A DNA stretch of 64,000 nt. Source: Lachnospiraceae bacterium (GTDB lineage Bacteria; Bacillota; Clostridia; Lachnospirales; Lachnospiraceae). Of the stretch, positions 58,144 to 64,000 are shown one piece after another. Location: NCBI GenBank assembly GCA_022793065.1, contig JAAWCE010000033.1:1-64000 (forward strand), in the 5' to 3' direction. The stretch's first letter is position 1, and every line of letters begins with the position of its first letter. The position numbers were made by a program, and so were the translations under genes. The notes beneath the pieces were generated by a model. The model saw only the letters and a program-made list of their open reading frames with translations. It had not been told where the DNA came from and did no database searches.

Positions 58144-58740
58144 TTATAAAGCGGAATCCTGGCGGAGATGGTTTATGGTATTTTGGGAATTGGAACCATT
58201 TTTATTATAACGGGCCGGAAGCAGATGTGCGCGCCGTAGGGCCAGATACAGGGTGGGAAGGAGCATTAATTGCAGGATGATTCCGGGAATGGAGGATACA
58301 AAATACCCCGTAGCCCAGGCTTTCCAGGAATAGGTACCAGCGGCGAAAATTAAAGCCCTGGAAGCGCCGGCAATGATTCGTCCTGTAAGCATGGCAGTTA
58401 TAAGGCTGATGTACAGATCAGCCGTTACATATCCGGTGCGGATAAAGTGCATTGCCAGTCCGCACACCAGGCCATAGACTGCAAGTTCTATCATCATAAT
58501 GGGAAGATAGCCCATGCCCGGCATACCTGTGATAAAGCAGGATAGTGCGGGACCGGCCAGCCCGCAGAGAAGGCCGAAGGGCCAACCGCACACCAGGCCG
58601 CATAAAAGTACGGGGATGTGCATGGGAGACAGTAGCGTAGCGGCATTGGGTATGGCGTGCAGTCCCATGGGGAGTACGACGCAAAGGGCCATGCATACTG
58701 CGGTAATTGCGCATTTTGTCAGGGTGGATAATTTGTTCAT
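58144..58740 (-). CDS. ECF transporter S component (substrate-binding membrane protein)
   Basis: This is a 198-residue protein with six hydrophobic helices. The N-terminal half reads NAATLLSPMHIPVLLCG, followed by GWPFGLLCGLAGPALS and GMPGMGYLPIMMIELAVYG, the pattern of energy-coupling-factor S components for vitamins or related cofactors. It binds substrate and works with a shared EcfAAT module encoded elsewhere. Which vitamin is not decidable from sequence. ATG 58740 has GAGGT eight bases upstream, while an in-frame GTG twelve codons earlier lacks one. It is expressed from a strong promoter with a ~320-base leader that carries direct repeats. Confidence 0.85.
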   Translation of the reverse strand: MNKLSTLTKCAITAVCMALCVVLPMGLHAIPNAATLLSPMHIPVLLCGLVCGWPFGLLCGLAGPALSCFITGMPGMGYLPIMMIELAVYGLVCGLAMHFIRTGYVTADLYISLITAMLTGRIIAGASRALIFAAGTYSWKAWATGYFVSSIPGIILQLMLLPTLYLALRRAHLLPARYNKNGSNSQNTINHLRQDSAL

Positions 58741-58950
58741 AGTGTTACCTCTTTCTTTTTGATATGGAATTACCAAACTGTTTTTTGGCTGAATAAAGTA
58801 TTGCCGTCCCCAATGATGGGGTAAAGCACGGGCTTATGGTACTTGAAACTCCGGTATGAAATAAAAATTACCGGAGAAAAGCACAACAAAAGCCACGAAA
58901 GCAATCCCTTTTCCAAAGGGAATTCTGCCTTCCTGGCATATCATAGTTCA

Positions 58951-59036
58951 TTGTAATTTTTTTCATTATTGTTATTTTTTCAGAATTGTAATTTTTTCAT
59001 TGGGGATTGCATTTTTCCAATTTGCATTTTCTCAAT
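58951..59036 (-). repeat. five direct repeats in the ECF leader
   Basis: Read on the minus strand the units are ATTGAGAAAATGCAA, ATTGGAAAAATGCAA, CAATGAAAAAATTACAA, TTCTGAAAAAATAACAA and TAATGAAAAAAATTACAA. Starts are spaced 15, 21, 17 and 18 bases apart. Core is UGRAAAAAAUNACAA in the RNA. Confidence 0.8.
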
Positions 59037-59040
59037 GCGT

Positions 59041-59098
59041 CGTTCCTTCCTGGAACGAATACTTATTCTTATTATACAGAGAGAGACAGGAATGTCAA
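59041..59098 (-). promoter_or_regulatory. strong promoter and 5' hairpin of the ECF S-component gene
   Basis: On the minus strand TTGACA (59098-59093) and TATAAT (59076-59071) have a 16-base spacer and are both perfect. Transcription would start near 59064, and the RNA begins with a CGTTCC / GGAACG hairpin at 59057-59041. The leader then runs to 58741. Later it holds further hairpins (CCTTTGGAAAAGG at about 58908-58920; CTCCGGTA / TACCGGAG at about 58851-58875; CCGT...CCCC / GGGG...ACGG at about 58804-58830). Confidence 0.85.
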
Positions 59099-59219
59099 GA
59101 TAAAAATATATTAGCCGGAAATGTTATCCAATAATTGATGGAAAGGAATTGGATGAATTAGAAAAAGAGTGGGAGGATTGACAGACTAAAATCTGACCCA
59201 AATGAGGAGGGATGGCGTT

Positions 59220-59756
59220 ATGAATGAAGTACAGCAAAAAAACTATTGGTTGGTGAAGTTTAAAATTTTGCAGGAAGAGTATTATACTTTTTGGTATGAG
59301 GATGATATAGATGGATTTTTACTTGATCAAAACGGGTTGCTGAAATCTTATCCCACGAAAGAGGAAGCGGTCTATTTTGCAAAAGCGGAAGGGTTTTGTC
59401 TGAATACAAAGGCGGTTTTGTGCATATCATCAGGAATCCTTAGAAATATAAAAAAAAGAAAAATAAGATGTAATCTTTTTTTGAACTATTGGAATACTTT
59501 GTCTGATGTGGCACATTCAATTCACTGCCAATTTATAGGAGATGACAGGGAAAATGAAACTGTTCAGCATATATATGAAAAATTATTCTATGGATGTAAT
59601 GTTCTGGTAAAAAAAGGAGAGGAACATTATAGACCTGTATGGAGTAAGAAGGAAAGACGCTGGATTGCGAAAGTGATGAAGGATGGTTTCAGGATTTTGG
59701 CAAAAGGACTTAACTTGAACTGTAATTTTACCAGGGGAGAAAGCAGATTTTCATAG
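59220..59756 (+). CDS. hypothetical protein, AT-rich
   Basis: This 178-residue soluble protein has no signal peptide and is rich in Trp, Tyr, Lys and Phe. Its N-terminal part (YWLVKFKI, then YYTFWYEDDIDGFLLD and SYPTKEEAVYFAKAEG) resembles small contact-dependent or polymorphic-toxin immunity-type proteins in style, but I cannot name a family. Coding DNA is more AT-rich than its neighbours, which suggests recent acquisition. GAGGAGGG lies eight bases before ATG 59220, and an in-frame ATG six codons earlier overlaps this ribosome site. No toxin gene is adjacent. Confidence 0.7.
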   Translation: MNEVQQKNYWLVKFKILQEEYYTFWYEDDIDGFLLDQNGLLKSYPTKEEAVYFAKAEGFCLNTKAVLCISSGILRNIKKRKIRCNLFLNYWNTLSDVAHSIHCQFIGDDRENETVQHIYEKLFYGCNVLVKKGEEHYRPVWSKKERRWIAKVMKDGFRILAKGLNLNCNFTRGESRFS

Positions 59757-59925
59757 TGACATTGATATTTTGATATGCTATAATGTTGACACAAAAAAGC
59801 ATTGTGTCAACTTTTGATTCCATATGCGCCAAAGCGCATGAAACTGTGGTATTATGCTGACACAAAAAAGCAATGTGTCAGCTTTTGAATCCTGAAGCTA
59901 TGGTATCATGCTGACACAAAGGTGG
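59756..59925 (+). repeat. three promoter-like -10 boxes each joined to a TGACAC/GTGTCA palindrome
   Basis: Unit 1: GTGACA-N17-TATAAT (59756-59784), then palindrome GTTGACAC...GTGTCAAC (59785-59811) and TTTTGA. Unit 2: TATTAT (59850-59855), GCTGACAC...GTGTCAGC (59856-59882), TTTTGA. Unit 3: TATCAT (59904-59909), GCTGACAC (59910-59917) with the right arm replaced by the ribosome site of the DUF3842 gene. Only unit 1 has a good -35. Between units 1 and 2 lies a small CATATGCGCC-AAA-GCGCATG hairpin. Confidence 0.8.
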
Positions 59926-59936
59926 TTGAGGCAATT

Positions 59937-60329
59937 ATGAAAATTATGATAATGGACGGCCAGGGCGGCGGTGTGGGCCGCAGCCTTGTGGAAGAAATAC
60001 GTGTAAAATATCCGGATGCTGAACTGATTGCCGTGGGTACCAATGCTACGGCGACTTCTAATATGATGAAGGGTGGGACCGCGTTGGGAGCCACAGGAGA
60101 AAATGCAGTGATTTATAATAGCAGTAGAGTGGACGCCATTGTAGGTCCTGTGGGCATTGTGGCGGCAAATGCCATGCTGGGTGAAATTACGCCTAAAATG
60201 GCGCAGGCGGTGGCTTCAAGCAACGCAAAAATATTGTTGATTCCCATGAATCGTTGCCATGTACAGGTGATGGGGGTGGAAAGTAAAAAGCTGGGAGATT
60301 ACATTAAGGAAGCTGTAGATCAGCTTTGA
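59937..60329 (+). CDS. DUF3842 family protein
   Basis: This 130-residue protein has the family pattern IMIMDGQGGGVGRSLVEEI at the start, a Gly-rich Rossmann-like loop, then AVGTNATATSNMMKGGT, GATGENAVIYNS and VDAIVGPVGIVAANAMLGEITPKMA. It ends with a conserved NRCHVQVMGV. The family is of unknown function and widespread in Clostridia. The fold suggests binding of a nucleotide or dinucleotide. ATG 59937 is preceded by GAGG six bases upstream. An earlier in-frame start would overlap the third copy of the upstream repeat. The repeated palindromes ahead of it suggest tight transcriptional control. Confidence 0.9.
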   Translation: MKIMIMDGQGGGVGRSLVEEIRVKYPDAELIAVGTNATATSNMMKGGTALGATGENAVIYNSSRVDAIVGPVGIVAANAMLGEITPKMAQAVASSNAKILLIPMNRCHVQVMGVESKKLGDYIKEAVDQL

Positions 60330-60429
60330 AATGTAAAAATGGGGCGCCGCAATGGAGAGACAGAATTGAAATAAAAAATAGTGCAGCTAAGAAATGTCAA
60401 TGCATTTATTAAAAATGTTTCGCTGGACA

Positions 60430-60522
60430 GGTGAGGTTGTGAAGGCGCACGAGAGCAAATTTCATGAGATTACTTGCGAATGAAATTTGTCTCTCCTGTG
60501 AGTGCGCCGCAAAAACATCACC
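60430..60522. repeat. long imperfect inverted repeat
   Basis: Arms pair as GGTGA with TCACC, GGCGCAC (60444-60450) with GTGCGCC (60502-60508) and CAAATTTCAT (60456-60465) with ATGAAATTTG (60480-60489), around a 14-base loop. A small GTCGC-GCA-GCGAC hairpin follows at 60532-60544, just before the yqeG ribosome site. The rest of this 240-base gap holds no gene. Confidence 0.75.
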
Positions 60523-60569
60523 CTTTAGTGCTGTCGCGCAGCGACTTAAAATAGGAGGGACCAAAAGTT

Positions 60570-61103
60570 ATGCTGGAGATTTTTTATCCGGATTATGAAG
60601 TGGAAAGTGCCTATGAGATTGATTATGAGAATTTATATAATAAAGGATTTCGGGGTGTGATTTTTGATATAGACAATACGCTGGTCCCCCATGGTGCGCC
60701 GGCGGACCAGCGGGCGATTGCGTTATTTTCCAGGCTGCGGAAGGCTGGGTATCGGACAGTGCTTTTGTCCAATAATAAAGAACCGCGGGTAAAACTATTT
60801 CATGACGGCGTGGGCTCCGAATATATTTTTAAGGCCGGCAAACCTGGACGGGCCGGGTACGAAAGGGCTATGAAATTAATGGGGACAGTGCCTTCCAATA
60901 CCATTTTTGTAGGGGATCAATTGTTTACAGATATATGGGGGGCGAAAAAAGCCGGGATTACAACCTGGCTTGTGAAACCCATTCATCCCAAAGAAGAGAT
61001 ACAAATTATTTTAAAGCGCCGTTTGGAATGGGTAGTATTGTTCTTTTATCACAGAAAATGTAAAAGGGCAATTGAAAATCCTGAAAGGAAACAAAGGACA
61101 TAA
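60570..61103 (+). CDS. yqeG: YqeG-family HAD phosphatase
   Basis: This 177-residue protein is a HAD superfamily subfamily IIIA phosphatase with motif I FDIDNTLVPH, motif II LLSNNKE, the Lys of FKAGKPG and motif III VGDQLFTDIWGAKKAG. In Bacillus it is encoded next to the ribosome assembly GTPase yqeH and aroE. Here aroE follows 55 bases later but yqeH is absent. It probably dephosphorylates a small phosphorylated metabolite. The C-terminal ~35 residues are basic. AGGAGGG lies before the ATG. Confidence 0.93.
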   Translation: MLEIFYPDYEVESAYEIDYENLYNKGFRGVIFDIDNTLVPHGAPADQRAIALFSRLRKAGYRTVLLSNNKEPRVKLFHDGVGSEYIFKAGKPGRAGYERAMKLMGTVPSNTIFVGDQLFTDIWGAKKAGITTWLVKPIHPKEEIQIILKRRLEWVVLFFYHRKCKRAIENPERKQRT

Positions 61104-61158
61104 ATATTGGGGAAGAGCAATAAAATGCTCGTTCTGATAGAATGGAGAGAGGGAAGTT

Positions 61159-62031
61159 ATGAAGATTAATGGAAATACCCGCACTTGCGGATTGATTGGA
61201 AATCCGGTGGAGCATACCATGTCTCCGGCCATACATAATACCCTTGCAAAAGCCATGGGAGAAAATCTGGTCTATGTGCCCTTTCATGTGCGGGAGGGAT
61301 GTCTGGAAGACGCGGTCAGAGGGGCTTACGGACTGAACTTGCTGGGGTTGAATGTGACGGTTCCATACAAAAGTCAGGTAATTCCTTTTCTGAAAGAAAT
61401 AGATCCGCTTGCACAGACCATAGGCGCGGTCAATACGTTGGTGCGCGTAGAGGGCGGTTATAAGGGCTACAATACGGATATGCCCGGATTGTATTGCGCT
61501 ATGTGTAAGGACGGGGTCTCCATAGAAGGTGAAAAGGTGCTGATTTTGGGGGCGGGCGGTGTGGCAAGAGCGGTTGCCATCTTGACAGCCAAAAAAGGAG
61601 CGGCTGAGATTATTCTTTTAAATCGTACTGTAGAAAGAGCCGTGCAGGTGGCGAAGGAAGTGAATGTGCTCACTGGCAGGTCGGCTGCGCGGGCTATGTC
61701 ATTGGAGGATTATGTATCGCTGCCGGAGGGGGAAAAATATCTTGCAATCCAGGCTACAAATGTGGGAATGTTTCCAGACACGGAGAAAGCGGTAATTGAA
61801 GATAAGGAATTTTATAAAAAGGTGCACACGGGATATGATTTGATTTTTAATCCGGCGAGGACACGTTTTATGGCGTTAGTACAAGAAAACGGGGGCAGAG
61901 CATATAACGGGTTGAAAATGTTATTGTATCAGGGGGTCATTGCCTACGAATATTGGGTGGGCAGGCAGGTGGAAGAAGCCTTGCTTCAAATGGCCTATGA
62001 AGAAATGAAGCGGGCGATGAATCTTCTATAA
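61159..62031 (+). CDS. aroE: shikimate dehydrogenase
   Basis: This 290-residue enzyme reduces 3-dehydroshikimate to shikimate with NADPH. It shows the substrate motif GNPVEHTMSPAIHN, catalytic Lys in GLNVTVPYKSQV, Asp in GYNTDMPG, the NADP loop LILGAGGVARAV and NRTVERA, and the late GLKMLLYQGV segment. Length is ordinary. AGGGAAG precedes the ATG. It forms an operon with yqeG before it and the aroK-aroQ fusion 52 bases after it, so three consecutive shikimate steps are encoded together. Confidence 0.96.
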   Translation: MKINGNTRTCGLIGNPVEHTMSPAIHNTLAKAMGENLVYVPFHVREGCLEDAVRGAYGLNLLGLNVTVPYKSQVIPFLKEIDPLAQTIGAVNTLVRVEGGYKGYNTDMPGLYCAMCKDGVSIEGEKVLILGAGGVARAVAILTAKKGAAEIILLNRTVERAVQVAKEVNVLTGRSAARAMSLEDYVSLPEGEKYLAIQATNVGMFPDTEKAVIEDKEFYKKVHTGYDLIFNPARTRFMALVQENGGRAYNGLKMLLYQGVIAYEYWVGRQVEEALLQMAYEEMKRAMNLL

Positions 62032-62083
62032 GCGAAGGGCGCACAGGGCAATAGGACAGACATCCCATGAATGGAGGCGGAGA

Positions 62084-63037
62084 ATGAAGCGGGATACAAT
62101 TGTTTTAATCGGCTTTATGGGAAGTGGGAAAACTTCGGTGGGAGTGAGGCTTTCCTATAAAATGCGTATGACGGTGGAAGATACGGATAAGCTGATAGAG
62201 CGGCGGGAGGGCTGTACAATCAGCGAGATTTTTGCACAGAAGGGTGAAGCATATTTTCGGCAGCAGGAGACGGCGCTGCTGCAGGAGCTGGCAGAGAAGG
62301 AACGCAAGGGAATTTTTTCCGTGGGAGGCGGTACCCCGGTGGATGCCAGGAACAGAGAACTTATCAGGAAGTTGGGCACAGTGGTATATCTGCGGGTGCG
62401 TCCTGAGACTGTATATGAACGTTTAAAATGGGATTCCACCAGACCTTTGCTGCAATGTGAGGACCCTTTGGGAAAAATCAGAGAATTATTGGAAAACCGG
62501 AGAGAGATTTATGAGTCATGCGCAGATATCATTGTAGATGTGGATGAGCTGGAAATAGATGAAATTCAGGAAATGATTGTGAAGGAGATGCAAAAAATGA
62601 AGTTGTTGGTGATAAATGGGCCGAATATAAATTTTCTGGGAATCAGGGAAAAAAGTGTGTACGGCACGGAAGATTATCAATATTTACTTGACCTGATTCA
62701 GAAAAAGGCACAGGAAACCGGAAATGAAATCACAGTATTCCAGAGTAATCATGAAGGGGCGATTATTGACAGAATTCAAGAAGCATATTTTGACGGTACG
62801 GAAGGGATTGTGATTAATCCGGGAGCATACACCCATTATAGTTATGCCATCAGAGATGCTTTGGCAAGTATAACCATACCCAAAGTGGAAATCCATATTT
62901 CGGATATCACAAGCAGAGAGGAATTCAGAAAAGTGTCCGTCACTGCGGAAGTGTGCGATAAACAGATATATGGGCAGGGGCTGGAAGGGTATTTGTTGGC
63001 TGTGAACTATTTGATACAAACAATAAAGAAAATGTAG
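62084..63037 (+). CDS. fused shikimate kinase and type II 3-dehydroquinate dehydratase
   Basis: This is a 317-residue protein of two domains. Residues 1 to about 170 are a shikimate kinase with P-loop LIGFMGSGKTSVG, substrate Asp in EDTDKLIE, GEAYFRQQE and VGGGTPV. From Met 172, where an independent protein would start (MKLLVINGPNINFLG), a type II dehydroquinase follows with the Tyr-containing VYGTEDY, QSNHEGAIID, NPGAYTHYSYAIRDAL and EIHISDI. Both domains keep their key residues. Dehydroquinase and kinase steps flank the AroE step, so the operon supplies dehydroquinate to shikimate-3-phosphate. No stop or frameshift separates the halves. Confidence 0.95.
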   Translation: MKRDTIVLIGFMGSGKTSVGVRLSYKMRMTVEDTDKLIERREGCTISEIFAQKGEAYFRQQETALLQELAEKERKGIFSVGGGTPVDARNRELIRKLGTVVYLRVRPETVYERLKWDSTRPLLQCEDPLGKIRELLENRREIYESCADIIVDVDELEIDEIQEMIVKEMQKMKLLVINGPNINFLGIREKSVYGTEDYQYLLDLIQKKAQETGNEITVFQSNHEGAIIDRIQEAYFDGTEGIVINPGAYTHYSYAIRDALASITIPKVEIHISDITSREEFRKVSVTAEVCDKQIYGQGLEGYLLAVNYLIQTIKKM

Positions 63038-63135
63038 TAATTGGGAAAAAATTAAAAAAAACAGTTGAAATCGTCTTCTATTTATATTACACTAATAAAG
63101 GATTATATTGTGAACAAAATTAGGAGGAAGATAAT

Positions 63136-63693
63136 ATGATTTCTGCAGGTGATTTCAGAAATGGTATTACGATTGAGTACGATAATAATGTGTACCAGAT
63201 TATTGAATTCCAGCATGTGAAGCCTGGGAAGGGCGCAGCTTTCGTCAGAACGAAGCTGAAAAATATCAAGAGTGGCGGCGTGGTTGAGAAAACCTTCCGT
63301 CCTACGGAGAAATGTCCTCAGGCGCGTATTGATAGAAAAGATATGCAGTATCTGTATTCGGACGGAGATTTATTCCATTTTATGGATACGGAGAATTATG
63401 AGCAGATAGCGCTGAATTCCGAGAGCGTGGGTGATGCTTTAAAATTTGTAAAAGAGAATGAAATGTGCAAGATTTGTTCCCATAACGGAAATGTATTTTC
63501 GGTGGAACCGCCTCTTTTTGTAGAGTTGGTGATAACGGAGACAGAGCCCGGATTCAAAGGAGATACGGCTACAGGTGCGTCTAAGCCGGCGACGGTGGAG
63601 ACAGGAGCACAGGTTGCGGTGCCTTTGTTTGTTGAACAAGGGGACAAGATTAAGATTGATACCAGAACCGGAGAATATCTTTCCCGTGTATAA
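63136..63693 (+). CDS. efp: translation elongation factor P
   Basis: This 185-residue protein is the standard length of EF-P, which rescues ribosomes stalled at consecutive prolines. It begins [17 protein letters not shown] and has the modification loop [16 protein letters not shown] with the loop-tip Lys. The second domain contains [19 protein letters not shown] and the third [17 protein letters not shown]. The loop type is consistent with either unmodified or 5-aminopentanol/lysyl-type modification, and no modifying enzyme is in the window. AGGAGG precedes the ATG. Confidence 0.98.
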   Translation: MISAGDFRNGITIEYDNNVYQIIEFQHVKPGKGAAFVRTKLKNIKSGGVVEKTFRPTEKCPQARIDRKDMQYLYSDGDLFHFMDTENYEQIALNSESVGDALKFVKENEMCKICSHNGNVFSVEPPLFVELVITETEPGFKGDTATGASKPATVETGAQVAVPLFVEQGDKIKIDTRTGEYLSRV

Positions 63694-64000
63694 TGGATAT
63701 TTTTAGACGGGTGCACTGTTGATAGTACGCTTCCGCATGGTCAAAATTATTTTTGCAATATTGTGTAAGGATGTATTTTGTAACTGCGGAGGCAGCAGAG
63801 ATTTTCTTTATATAGTACTGCATCATATTTTATTTCATACACAATTTACGACTTGTAAGGCGATTTTTTCCCGATAAAAAACGGCACTGTTGTTTCGCAA
63901 TGATGATGTGAAACGGTGGGCCGGACAGAGTATGCAGGCGCTGCTGCGTACATCGGTCAGGAAAATATCGACAGCGAAGAAAGAGGAAAAGTGTGGAAAT
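63694..64000. other. 307-base tail without a resolved gene
   Basis: The first ~190 bases are AT-rich with no strong hairpin. The last ~90 bases (from about 63910) are GC-richer and open in a frame that reads GRTEYAGAAAYIGQENI from a GTG, running off the window. This could be the start of the next gene, but no ribosome site supports it. Confidence 0.4.

Overview
The window looks like a chromosomal segment of a Gram-positive anaerobe of the Clostridia, most likely Lachnospiraceae. The evidence is a CIRCE-controlled groES-groEL operon, a YqeG/aroE/efp neighbourhood, a DUF3842 protein, AGGAGG-type ribosome binding sites, Lys/Ser-rich lipoprotein signal peptides, many ABC transporters whose binding proteins are lipoproteins, and a cohesin/dockerin-type surface pair. 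Species cannot be fixed from the sequence alone.

Layout. 1-2.6 kb: the end of a chloramphenicol-acetyltransferase-like gene, an unknown membrane protein and a Sel1-repeat protein. 2.7-6.0 kb (minus): a large two-module GT-C mannosyltransferase. 6.2-11.1 kb: an ABC ATPase, an FtsX-type permease with a ~300-residue periplasmic-side coiled coil, and a PHP phosphoesterase. 11.3-21.0 kb: one long operon with two lipoprotein sugar-type binding proteins that each have a ~330-400-residue propeller-like N-terminal half, two sugar permeases, an HlyD-like adaptor and a reduced MacB-like protein, but no ATPase. 21.0-22.7 kb (minus): a YgjP-type metallopeptidase and a CDF metal exporter with a manganese-type site. 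22.9-27.3 kb: a LysM surface protein and an O-antigen-ligase-like protein. 27.6-38.8 kb: gpmI, a giant secreted M60 metalloprotease with dockerin and FN3 modules, a membrane-anchored cohesin-like protein, a ferredoxin-domain aldo/keto reductase and enolase. 39.3-47.2 kb: a complete oligopeptide (opp) transporter operon. 47.3-51.4 kb: secG, rnr, smpB and ssrA (tmRNA). 51.6-54.6 kb: UDP-galactopyranose mutase and a DUF4422-GT8 glycosyltransferase. 55.1-57.2 kb: groES-groEL. 57.5-59.8 kb: an orphan BlaI-type regulator, an ECF S component (minus) with a long leader, and an unknown AT-rich gene. 59.9-63.7 kb: DUF3842, yqeG, aroE, a fused aroK-aroQ, and efp.

The most striking content is the opp operon. 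Its OppC-like permease carries a seven-blade RCC1-type beta-propeller inserted between the first membrane helix and the transport domain, and its OppF-like ATPase carries a ~190-residue helical insert between Walker A and the Q-loop. The two ATPase/permease halves therefore look co-adapted to an added sensory or docking layer on each side of the membrane. The 11-21 kb operon shows a related theme: propeller-bearing binding proteins are combined with efflux-type adaptor parts. Other items worth a look are the dockerin-M60/cohesin pair, a five-copy direct repeat array in the ECF leader, three promoter-linked palindromes before DUF3842, a G7 tract inside the LysM-gene promoter, and several intergenic hairpin repeats.
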